DNA of 7,503 nt from JBDRGC01 sp043818215 (GCA_043818215.1 JBDRGC010000201.1:1-7503); one strand, 5' to 3'; positions 1 to 5,758 are shown, counted from the first letter of the stretch. A program made the numbers and translations. The notes: generated by a model from the sequence alone, not told the origin.

Positions 1-221
1 ACACCCGTACAAATAGAGACCATCCCTCCCGTGTTATTATCGATGGGGGCCAGCGTATGAAAACTGCATGCCTGTTAGCGGGGGCAGGCGCAATGCGTCT
101 GCTGCTCTAAAATGGCGCAGGATACAACTTAGTTCGCGGCCTCGGGCGGGTTGCCGTCGCCATTTTTGAGACCAACGCTACCCAGATAGACTGGTTCATC
201 TTATTTATTCGTTTTTTTTAA
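1..221. other. GC-rich left flank, no supported gene
   Basis: This stretch holds no gene I can support. It is GC-rich up to about 190 and then turns sharply AT-rich, ending in a run of eight T at 212-219. In the frame of the downstream methyltransferase fragment a TAA lies at 219-221, and the other two forward frames also close nearby, so one base gained or lost in the T run would not extend that gene far. A short minus-strand open segment (200 down to a TAA at 131-129) reads DEPVYLGSVGLKNGDGNPPE and onward to a stop. It could be the 3' tail of an unknown gene, but 23 codons prove nothing. A weak hairpin (GCCTG 70-74, CAGGC 85-89) is also present. Confidence 0.5.
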
Positions 222-1310
222 AGTGCGAAATTTAGGCTTAGAGGAAATCACTCTATTCAAAAATTAGAGGTTCGTGATGAACTCCCTAATGATGTATTTG
301 GTATAAATGCTACACTATCACAGTTAAAAATTACGATACGAGATCGAACAATACGACGAATAGGCAAGCCCAGACTTTTCAAAGGGAATCGTCTTATTGT
401 TAAACGTGGTATTTCAAAAGCCTCCCCAAAGTTTGGTGAAATTCAGGCAAGGTTAGCTCATGATGAGTTCGCTTTCACAGATCAGTTTATCGGATTCCGG
501 ACTGACTCTCTCAGTGAAGATGAAGAGATAATACTGCTTGGCATTGTTTTGTCCTCATTGGCAAAGTATTACCATTTCCTGACTTGTTCCATGTGGGGCC
601 TTTGGTATTACGTGATTCACACCAAAGAGCATTTGAGATTACCTATAAATTTTCCGGATGACAATACTTTACAGACCAGAATAATTGATGCAGTCAGCAA
701 TATCACAACTAAAAGCGAAATGCCTTCCTTGTTTGATCCTAACACTCCAGGCTGGCGAGCAATGCAAGATGAACTCGATGAGGCCATCTTCGACTTGTAC
801 CAATTATCAGACGCACAACGAGATTTAGTGCGAGATTTGTGCAAGGTCACACTTGAGTTCTTCTACGAAGGGATAGATTCGCAAGCTGTAAAATATCCAC
901 CCGTCGAATGGCTCGCAGAATACCGTGATACGTTTTTGGATGTGTGGGGTGAGAGGTTAGCTTCACGAGGGAAAGAGCTAGAAGCTCAGATTTATGCTCC
1001 TCATCATGGCTTGTTGGTTGGAATGGCATTTGAGTTAAAAGATTTGGATACAAGCATTGTCAATACTCCAGTAACAGACAATTCGGAGTGGCAGTATTGG
1101 TTCAGACGCTTGAGTAAATCATTGCAAAAGGAATACACTGCAAGAATATACATTGATAGTGTTGTTAAAGCATTGAGTGATTCCTCGATATTTATTGTCA
1201 AGCGAGCTGAACGCCGTTTGTGGACAAAATCACAAGCACGCCAGGACGCCCAAGAGCTTCTGACCGAAGTGTTTAAACGAGAATGGCAACGCAGTAGGAG
1301 TATCACTTGA
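222..1310 (+). pseudogene. N-6 adenine DNA methyltransferase, C-terminal remnant
   Basis: This is an open reading frame of 362 codons without a usable start. From the in-frame TAA at 219-221 down to a TTG at 549 there is no ATG, GTG or TTG in frame, and the TTG lies inside what looks like a conserved region, so it is unlikely to be the true start. The SAM-binding and NPPY catalytic motifs expected in the N-terminal half are absent. What remains resembles the part after the catalytic domain of type I/IIG-style N-6 methyltransferases: a segment like RLFKGNRLIVKRG followed by FGEIQARL and FAFTDQFIGF (about 378-500), a hydrophobic SSLAKYYHFLTCSMWG stretch with RLPINFP (about 550-660), and a linker with DELDEAIFDLYQLSDAQRDL (about 770-830). 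Family knowledge suggests target recognition and C-terminal helices. AT-rich base use unlike the neighbouring housekeeping genes suggests horizontal origin. It overlaps the endonuclease start by one base, so the two were one operon. The family call is by motif impression; the truncation is directly seen. Confidence 0.7.
1296..1300 (+). promoter_or_regulatory. Ribosome binding site of the endonuclease gene
   Basis: AGGAG ends 9 nt before the ATG at 1310. It lies inside the methyltransferase coding sequence and decides the start: a TTG immediately before the ATG (1307) is in frame, but the ATG fits the spacing better and creates the usual TGATG stop-start overlap of coupled genes. Confidence 0.7.
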
Positions 1311-1933
1311 TGAGTTGGGGAACTTTGAAGCTATGGGCTGAAGATGAGGAAAAACGTATTCATCAGTGCATTGTCGAGGCCCTTCGCTACTTGATAAGCA
1401 GTCATAGCACTCTCTCTACCGATGGGGAGCTTGCTATTTCGGGAAAATTGAGACCCTTTCTATATCGCGCAAAGAAAGAGATGAAATTAGCCTGGACATT
1501 GCACCCAGAAGCCTCCTCCTTTCGTGAAGAAGATGATCCAAAACCCTTTGGCCATCCTGATTTTAGATTCTCACACAATACGACAGAGTACGATCAGTAT
1601 GATTACGACATAGAATGTAAACTTGTTCGGGAGAAGAGAGTGGGCAAAAGTCGGAACTACTGTGAACACTACGTCACGGATGGTGTCTACCGATTCCAGG
1701 AACGTAAATACGCACACTCATATCCACCAATGGGAACAATGATCGGGTATGTTCAAGATGGGAATATCCTCTCCTTACTCACGATCATCAACAACGAAGT
1801 CAGATGTCGGGGGCTAAACGACATTAAGTTGAAAGGGGGAGTTGAAGAAAAGGTGGTTACACACCTTTTTCAACATTTACAACGAGAGATGGACACCTTT
1901 GCTCTCTCCCATTTTTGGACTGACTTACGGTAG
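1310..1933 (+). CDS. PD-(D/E)xK restriction endonuclease partner of the methyltransferase
   Basis: This is a protein of 207 residues that I read as the cleavage subunit of the adjacent R-M system. The visible signature is a PD-(D/E)xK nuclease core: P83-D84 in GHPDFRF and E102-C103-K104 in YDIECKLV, which would bind the divalent metal. It is followed by a conserved-looking stretch NYCEHYVTDGVYRF with KYA and MGTMIGYV (residues 117-148), a pattern I associate with endonucleases encoded next to N-6 methylases. There is no signal peptide or membrane segment. It overlaps the methyltransferase stop by one base and has its own AGGAG, so translation was probably coupled. The last codons sit on the junction with the nadE fragment: the TAG at 1931-1933 is antisense to nadE codon 55, so the C-terminus may be shortened or foreign. 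The exact family and recognition site cannot be read from sequence. With the methyltransferase truncated, an active enzyme would be dangerous to the host unless another methylase protects it. Confidence 0.72.
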   Translation: MSWGTLKLWAEDEEKRIHQCIVEALRYLISSHSTLSTDGELAISGKLRPFLYRAKKEMKLAWTLHPEASSFREEDDPKPFGHPDFRFSHNTTEYDQYDYDIECKLVREKRVGKSRNYCEHYVTDGVYRFQERKYAHSYPPMGTMIGYVQDGNILSLLTIINNEVRCRGLNDIKLKGGVEEKVVTHLFQHLQREMDTFALSHFWTDLR

Positions 1934-2095
1934 GGCCTCGGCAGCCAGATAACAGCTCAGGGCCAAGTCGATTCCCCCAGATAGGCCGACCACCGCGCGG
2001 GAGAATCCGGCACGCCTCATTTCGCTGCGGATGAAACCGGTCAGGATTTGGCGGGTCAGTAGGGTGTTGATACTCAGATCGATATTAATTTTCAT
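1925..2095 (-). pseudogene. nadE: NAD+ synthetase, N-terminal 56 codons only
   Basis: This minus-strand reading frame starts at ATG 2095-2093 and encodes 56 residues before a TAA at 1927-1925. It matches the start of NAD+ synthetase, which amidates deamido-NAD+ to NAD+ using ATP and ammonia. The segment GFIRSEMRRAGF leads into the ATP-pyrophosphatase P-loop VVGLSGGID at residues 36-43 and then ALSCYLAAEAL. A full enzyme has about 250 or more residues, so nearly all of the catalytic domain is missing. The P-loop signature SGGxDS reads SGGIDL here, with Leu44 replacing the conserved serine, a second sign of decay. The frame is cut right after AAEAL, where intact homologues usually continue with a glycine, and the remaining codons come from the R-M side. 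The start is preceded by a CTCCAAT array and has no Shine-Dalgarno site. A working nadE must exist elsewhere if this is not an assembly error. Confidence 0.82.
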
Positions 2096-2098
2096 GGT

Positions 2099-2161
2099 GA
2101 TTGGAGACTGGTGATTGGAGACTGGAGATTGGAGATTGGAGATTGGAGACTGGAGATTGGA
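2099..2161. repeat. Heptamer array 1, 9 units of GATTGGA/GACTGGA
   Basis: Nine uninterrupted 7-bp units: GATTGGA six times, GACTGGA twice and GACTGGT once. The phase never slips. Read in the direction of nadE the units are TCCAATC, the same family and same sense relative to the gene as array 3 upstream of the GNAT gene. The array ends three bases before the nadE start codon, so it forms the 5' leader of that gene. Similar heptanucleotide STRR repeats are known from cyanobacteria. Confidence 0.93.
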
Positions 2162-2223
2162 GATTGACATTCGCGGCCGAATCATACCACGGGGGCGGGT
2201 GTTCGAGAATCGCCCAGTTTTGA

Positions 2224-2252
2224 TTGATTTAGAGTTGGATTGATTGTATAAT
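2224..2252 (+). promoter_or_regulatory. Sigma-70-type promoter towards the YghO-like gene
   Basis: TTGATT at 2224-2229 and a perfect TATAAT at 2247-2252 are separated by 17 bp, the ideal spacing. Transcription would start near 2259, inside the AGTGGCA array, and give a leader of about 300 nt running through two heptamer arrays before the ATG at 2559. The call is from consensus matching only. Confidence 0.6.
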
Positions 2253-2274
2253 AGTGGCAAGTGGCAAGTGGCAA
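2245..2274 (-). promoter_or_regulatory. Candidate divergent promoter towards nadE, with -35 inside the repeat
   Basis: On the minus strand TATACA (2250-2245) is preceded at 18 bp by TTGCCA (2274-2269). The -35 hexamer is part of the AGTGGCA heptamer read backwards, so identical copies occur every 7 bp. The -10 overlaps the TATAAT of the forward promoter, so the two would compete. Because nadE is cut, the transcript would now run antisense into the endonuclease gene. Confidence 0.4.
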
Positions 2275-2308
2275 GTGGCAAGTGGCGAGTGGCGAGTGGC
2301 AAGTGGCG
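2253..2308. repeat. Heptamer array 2, 8 units of AGTGGCA/AGTGGCG
   Basis: Eight contiguous 7-bp units: four AGTGGCA, two AGTGGCG, one AGTGGCA and one AGTGGCG, then a decayed ninth (AGTGCGC). It begins directly after the -10 box of the forward promoter. Its sequence is unrelated to arrays 1 and 3 but has the same unit length. Confidence 0.93.
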
Positions 2309-2330
2309 AGTGCGCTAGTTGATTCTCATC

Positions 2331-2547
2331 CTCCAATCTCCAATCTCCAACTTCCAACCTCCAATCTCCAACTTCCAACCTCCAATCTCCAACCTCCAAC
2401 CTCCAATCTCCAACCTCCAATCTCCAATCTCCAACCTCCAACCTCCAACCTCCAACCTCCAACCTCCAACCTCCAATCTCCAACCTCCAACTTCCAACCT
2501 CCAACCTCCAATCTCCAATCTCCAATCTCCAATCTCTATTCTCCAAT
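2331..2547. repeat. Heptamer array 3, 31 units of CTCCAAY
   Basis: Thirty-one perfectly phased 7-bp units in 217 bp: 14 CTCCAAC, 13 CTCCAAT, 3 TTCCAAC and 1 CTCTATT. There is no indel, and variation is almost confined to C/T at the first and last base. It ends 11 bp before the ATG of the YghO-like gene and is in the same sense relative to that gene as array 1 is to nadE. As 7 is not a multiple of 3 and no unit creates a stop, all frames on both strands stay open across it, which produces long but meaningless reading frames. Arrays 1 and 3 are inverted relative to each other and could pair in single-stranded DNA or RNA. Confidence 0.95.
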
Positions 2548-2558
2548 CCCCAAATCCC

Positions 2559-3710
2559 ATGAAACCCTTACACATTCGAACTGTAGTATCTGATGAGGAT
2601 CGGCGTGCTTTTGTGGGCCTGCCGTGGAAAGTTTACAGGGACAATCCCTATTGGGTTCCCCCGTTATTCTCGGAGCGGATGGAGTTCATTGATCCGGCCC
2701 ATCATCCATTCTTCGAGCACGCCACTGTGGAGTTTTTCCTGGCGAAGCGCGAAGATGAAGTCGTGGGAACCATTGCTGCTTTTACCAATCACCGCCATAA
2801 TGAATTTCAGGGTGAGAATATAGGCTTCTTTGGATTTTTCGAGGTCTTAGATGACCCGGAAGCAGCCGATGCTCTGTTGGAGACTGCCGAAAACTGGGCG
2901 CGGGAATGCGGACATGACGCCATTCGCGGCCCGGCGCAATTTTCCACTAATGAGGAATGTGGCCTGCTGGTGGATGGATTCGATGATCCTCCCCGCATTT
3001 TGATGACCTACAATCCCCGCCGGTATGTGGATTATATCGAAGGCCACGGTTACAAGAAAGCTATGGATTTGCATGCCTACGCGCTGGATATGGATATTTT
3101 CTCGGAGGGCAGCCGTTTTCCAGCCAAGCTATTGCGAGTAGTGGAGAAAGTCAAAGAGCGCGGTGAAATCGAAATACGTAACATGCGAATGAATGATTTC
3201 GATGCTGAGGTGGAGAGGGTCAAAATACTTTACAACAAGTGTTGGGAACGAAATTGGGGCTTTGTGCCCATGACCGACGCGGAGTTCGACGCCATGGGCA
3301 AGGAACTGCGCCCCCTCCTTGACCCTGATCTAGTTTTCGTGGCTGAAATAGATGGGGAACCTGTGGGTGTGAGTTTGACTCTGCCCGATTTGAACCAGCC
3401 GCTGCGTTTGGCGTATCCCCGCCCCGAGACCCCTGAATGGTGGACAATGGCGAAATTGGCCTGGAATTGGAAGGTGCGGCGGCAGGTGACCTGGCTGCGG
3501 GTACTCATCCTGGGTGTATTGCCTGAACATCGCTCCCGCGGCGTGGATGCTTTGTTCTACTACGAGACGGCCAAAGCAGCCCTAAAGAAGGGTATCAAGC
3601 ACGCCGAGATGAGTTGGATTTTGGAGAACAATGATAAAATAAGCCGGCCTATCCGTGTGATGGGTGGTGAGGTATATAAAACCTATCGATTTTATGAGAA
3701 GACGTTGTGA
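2559..3710 (+). CDS. YghO-like GNAT-fold acetyltransferase family protein
   Basis: This protein of 383 residues belongs to a conserved but poorly characterised family related to E. coli YghO, with an N-acetyltransferase-like fold; substrate unknown. Family-like segments in order are YRDNPYWVPPL (26-36), FFGFFE (90-95), GPAQFSTNEECGLLVDGF (124-141), MTYNPRRYVDYIEGHGY (149-165), RNWGFVPMTDAEF (231-243), the probable acetyl-CoA loop LGVLPEHRSRGVDALFYYE (318-336), EMSWILENND (350-359) and a C-terminal YKTYRFYEK. No signal peptide or membrane span is seen, so it is probably cytosolic. The open frame extends upstream to 2319, but that part is only translated repeat. The ATG at 2559 starts the family-like MKPLHIRTV and is the sensible start. 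No Shine-Dalgarno site precedes it; the leader is the CTCCAAY array plus CCCCAAATCCC. The TTGATT/TATAAT promoter at 2224-2252 probably drives it. Confidence 0.85.
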   Translation: MKPLHIRTVVSDEDRRAFVGLPWKVYRDNPYWVPPLFSERMEFIDPAHHPFFEHATVEFFLAKREDEVVGTIAAFTNHRHNEFQGENIGFFGFFEVLDDPEAADALLETAENWARECGHDAIRGPAQFSTNEECGLLVDGFDDPPRILMTYNPRRYVDYIEGHGYKKAMDLHAYALDMDIFSEGSRFPAKLLRVVEKVKERGEIEIRNMRMNDFDAEVERVKILYNKCWERNWGFVPMTDAEFDAMGKELRPLLDPDLVFVAEIDGEPVGVSLTLPDLNQPLRLAYPRPETPEWWTMAKLAWNWKVRRQVTWLRVLILGVLPEHRSRGVDALFYYETAKAALKKGIKHAEMSWILENNDKISRPIRVMGGEVYKTYRFYEKTL

Positions 3711-3728
3711 ATGCCCACCGGTCACTGA

Positions 3729-3751
3729 CTGCCGCGCATCATCGCGGTCAG
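3729..3751. terminator. Stem-loop after the YghO-like gene
   Basis: CTGCCGCG (3729-3736) pairs with CGCGG-T-CAG (3743-3751) around a CATCAT loop, giving 8 bp with one bulged T. It lies 18 bp past the stop. No T-tract follows, so it is not a standard intrinsic terminator. It could be an RNA 3'-end hairpin or a repeat relic. Confidence 0.35.
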
Positions 3752-3783
3752 CCGTCATCCGCCTGTCCTCCCGTAAAGACATC

Positions 3784-3845
3784 GGGACAGTGCGCAGTGC
3801 CTGCACACTTGTCCCTTTGGGATAGGTATGAGCGAAGTCGAAGGG
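3784..3845. repeat. Inverted repeat and dispersed-repeat-like motif upstream of nfeD
   Basis: GGGACAGTGC (3784-3793) can pair with GCAC (3803-3806) and TGTCCC (3810-3815), leaving three unpaired bases on the right arm. It is followed at 3829-3845 by TGAGCGAAGTCGAAGGG, a motif I have met as part of dispersed intergenic repeats in many environmental bacterial genomes. No promoter is clear here. The block lies just before the nfeD ribosome site (TGGAG, 3865-3869). Confidence 0.5.
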
Positions 3846-3876
3846 TCGGCGATCATAACAGCACTGGAGTATTGCA

Positions 3877-4482
3877 ATGGTAGAAAATATTTTGCTCGAT
3901 CCTAATCTGGCTTACTTATTTCTGGTGGGAGGCTTTTCGATGGCGTTAGTGTCCCTCCTGGCCCCCGGAACGGGAGTGTTAGAAATTGGAGCCTTGTTCG
4001 CCTTGCTGTTGGCGGGCTGGGGAATCTATACTTTGCCGGTCAACTACTGGGCGCTGGCAATCTTGATTTTAGTTGTGTTTCCCTTCATTTGGGCAGTGCG
4101 CAAATCGGGGCAACTGGTATACTTGGGGGTATCTATTCTCGCTTTACTCGTCGGCTCGACATTTTTATTCCGCGGCGAGGTTTGGTGGCAGCCGGCTGTT
4201 AATCCTGTATTGGCGTCGGTGGTTTCAGCGCTCACGGGCGGCTTCTTTTGGGTCGTGGCTCGAAAGTCACTGGAGGCCGAGGCGGCGCCACCCTCCCATG
4301 ATTTGAGCACGCTGGTCGGGGCCTTAGGAGAAGCCAAATCTGATATTCATCAGGAAGGTTCTGCTCAAGTGCTGGGCGAGTTGTGGGCTGTGCGCAGTGA
4401 ATCGCCGATTCCTGCCAGCTCAGTTGTGCGCGTGATTAGGAGAGATGGCTTCATTTTGGAAGTGGAAAGAGTAGATGATTAG
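3877..4482 (+). CDS. nfeD: NfeD-like membrane protein, stomatin partner
   Basis: This protein of 201 residues is of the short NfeD type, without the ClpP-like serine protease domain of long NfeD. It has about five hydrophobic spans (roughly 12-28, 34-51, 56-73, 80-98 and 107-128), then a soluble C-terminal OB-fold-like domain from about 144, with LVGALGEAKSDIHQEGSAQV, GELWAVRSESPIPA and VVRVIRRDGFILEVERV, the usual NfeD pattern. The family is encoded next to slipin/stomatin genes; the OB domain is thought to contact the SPFH protein and to act in membrane quality control or microdomain organisation. The start is ATG 3877 with TGGAG 7 bp before it. The slipin gene follows on the same strand after 253 bp, an unusually wide gap explained by a MITE-like insertion. 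The function in this organism is inferred from family and neighbour. Confidence 0.88.
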   Translation: MVENILLDPNLAYLFLVGGFSMALVSLLAPGTGVLEIGALFALLLAGWGIYTLPVNYWALAILILVVFPFIWAVRKSGQLVYLGVSILALLVGSTFLFRGEVWWQPAVNPVLASVVSALTGGFFWVVARKSLEAEAAPPSHDLSTLVGALGEAKSDIHQEGSAQVLGELWAVRSESPIPASSVVRVIRRDGFILEVERVDD

Positions 4483-4501
4483 AACTGGTAATTTCCAGCG
4501 T

Positions 4502-4694
4502 ATGAATGACTCCACTGAAAAAACTCTCTTACCGCGGAGAACGCTGAGAACGCAGAGAAAAACTAAAAACCAAGTTCAAGAATTTATGCCAGAATCTGAG
4601 CAAAGTTCCGAAACCTTAAACTGATTTTCAAAAATCTCAGCGATCTCCGCGTACTCTGCGGTGAAATAACCTTTTTTCAAGGCGGTCATGAATG
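4502..4694. mobile_element. MITE-like element with long imperfect inverted repeats
   Basis: The nfeD-slipin gap consists almost entirely of this element. Its inner arms are each three 9-bp units: ACCGCGGAG, AACGCTGAG, AACGCAGAG at 4531-4557, and on the opposite strand ACCGCAGAG, TACGCGGAG, ATCGCTGAG at 4662-4636. Outside them the arms stay similar: GAC-N5-TGAAAAAA on the left (4508-4523) is matched by GACCGCCTTGAAAAAA read back from the right, so each arm is nearly 60 bp. The direct repeat ATGAATG at 4502-4508 and 4688-4694 flanks it and may be a target-site duplication, although it overlaps the arm ends by a base. The ~75-bp AT-rich centre codes for nothing. The element would have to be mobilised in trans. 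A folded, non-mobile intergenic repeat is the alternative. Confidence 0.6.
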
Positions 4695-4724
4695 TAATCG
4701 AATATTAACCAATCTATGTTAGAC

Positions 4725-4732
4725 GGAGGTGA
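4725..4732 (+). promoter_or_regulatory. Strong Shine-Dalgarno of the slipin gene
   Basis: GGAGGTGA ends 3 bp before ATG 4736, with the GGAGG core 6 bp away. This is the strongest ribosome site in the window, in contrast to the repeat-led genes, and suggests high expression of slipin. Confidence 0.8.
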
Positions 4733-4735
4733 AAG

Positions 4736-5659
4736 ATGTTGTTTTCAGTATTAGCTCAAAGCACTGCATTGACCAGTAGCGCATTGTGCCTGGTCGGCGG
4801 CGTGATCATCGTTGCCTTGATGATCCTGGCCAGCGCCATCAAAATCATACCCGAATACCAGCGCTTAGTGGTGTTCCGCCTGGGTCGCTGTGTTGGGGAC
4901 AAGGGGCCGGGAATCGTTCTCCTGATTCCGGGGATAGACCGCGCCCGTAGGACGGATTTGCGTGAGCAAGTGCGCGAAATCCCACACCAGACGGCCATCA
5001 CCAAAGACAATGCTTCTATTTCGATCGACTTTATCTGGTACTACAAAATCCTCAGCCCCACCGATAGTGTGCTCCAGGTTGGCAATTTCGAGTTAGCGGC
5101 CCAGGGAATGGCTACCACCACGCTGCGTGCTGTGATCGGTGGTATTCCGCTCGACGATGTGTTGGTGGAGCGCGAGCATATCAACCACTTGCTGCGCACC
5201 CGCCTCGACGAGGTCACCGAACGCTGGGGTGTCAAAGTCACCAATGTGGAGATCCGCGAGATCATCCCGCCGCGCGAAATCCAAGATGCCATGAACCGCC
5301 AGATGACGGCGGAGCGCATTCGCCGAGCGTTGGTCATTGAATCCACTGGCCAGAAGGAAGCTGCCATCAATGTGGCCGATGGTCAAAAGCAGGCTGCTAT
5401 TCTGAAGGCTGAAGGTGCAAGGCAATCCAACATTCTCGAATCAGAGGGCGCCCGCGAGGCCCAGTTGCTGCGTGCCGAAGGTTACGCCGACGCTTTGCAG
5501 CGCATCTTCTCCATAGCGCAAGGTATCGATCAAAAGACGATGACTTTGCAATACTTCGAGACCCTCAAAGGTATCGGGGAAGGCGCTTCGACCAAATTCA
5601 TCTTCCCCATGGAGTTCACAAGCATGTTGGAGAATTTCGTGAAAGGGCAGAAAGAATAA
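4736..5659 (+). CDS. Slipin, stomatin/prohibitin-type SPFH membrane protein
   Basis: This protein of 307 residues has slipin architecture. One N-terminal membrane segment (about 17-36) is followed by the SPFH domain: KIIPEYQRLVVFRLGR (36-51), GPGIVLLIPGID (57-68), the DNASISIDFIWYYKI strand (91-105), and VTNVEIREIIPPREIQDAM to AERIRRA (168-197). A charged Ala/Glu-rich coiled coil follows at about 200-255. The end, MTLQYFETLKGIGEG then STKFIFPMEF (269-294), is typical of the family. Such proteins oligomerise into ring or cage scaffolds on the membrane and, with an NfeD partner, are linked to protease control and membrane microdomains. The length is normal and all segments are present. It lies downstream of nfeD on the same strand. 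The two were probably one operon before the MITE-like element spread them apart, and the strong ribosome site supports continued translation. Confidence 0.93.
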   Translation: MLFSVLAQSTALTSSALCLVGGVIIVALMILASAIKIIPEYQRLVVFRLGRCVGDKGPGIVLLIPGIDRARRTDLREQVREIPHQTAITKDNASISIDFIWYYKILSPTDSVLQVGNFELAAQGMATTTLRAVIGGIPLDDVLVEREHINHLLRTRLDEVTERWGVKVTNVEIREIIPPREIQDAMNRQMTAERIRRALVIESTGQKEAAINVADGQKQAAILKAEGARQSNILESEGAREAQLLRAEGYADALQRIFSIAQGIDQKTMTLQYFETLKGIGEGASTKFIFPMEFTSMLENFVKGQKE

Positions 5660-5685
5660 GCTCATAATTATCAAAATCTAGCGAT

Positions 5686-5758
5686 TACGCAATACGAAAC
5701 ACCGTACCTGCGGTTGGCGCAGGTGTACGCACGCTGTGTACGTGTATCGTATTGCGTA
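5686..5758. repeat. Nested inverted repeat after the slipin gene
   Basis: TACGCAATACGA (5686-5697) and TCGTATTGCGTA (5747-5758) are a perfect 12-bp inverted pair 49 bp apart. Inside is a tight hairpin, ACCTGCG (5706-5712), loop GTTGG, CGCAGGT (5718-5724). No T-tract follows, so its role as a terminator is doubtful. It may mark another small palindromic repeat family. Confidence 0.75.

Noticed and set aside
60..140. Integron attC-like hairpin (GCCTGTTAGCG region)
   Set aside because: The core sites do not match RYYYAAC/GTTRRRY, and there is no integrase or cassette structure.
549..1310. A complete 253-residue gene starting at TTG 549
   Set aside because: The frame continues upstream for 109 codons of sequence resembling the methyltransferase, and the TTG falls inside a conserved-looking segment without a ribosome site. 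A truncated gene fits better.
2096..2302. N-terminal extension of the nadE reading frame on the minus strand
   Set aside because: It reads through arrays 1 and 2 and gives low-complexity sequence; NadE-like sequence begins at the ATG at 2095.
2099..2547. CRISPR array
   Set aside because: The units are 7 bp and directly adjacent, with no spacers and no cas genes in the window.
2319..2558. Upstream extension of the YghO-like protein by 80 residues
   Set aside because: The extra residues are repeat translation only; family-like sequence begins at the ATG at 2559.
2229..2593. Several reading frames on both strands translating to repeats such as EVGDWRL or NLQPPIS
   Set aside because: They are translations of the 7-bp arrays, which stay open in every frame. 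There is no start context and no non-repeat domain.
5041..5425. Minus-strand reading frames inside the slipin gene
   Set aside because: They are shadows of a strongly conserved forward gene and have no recognisable domain.
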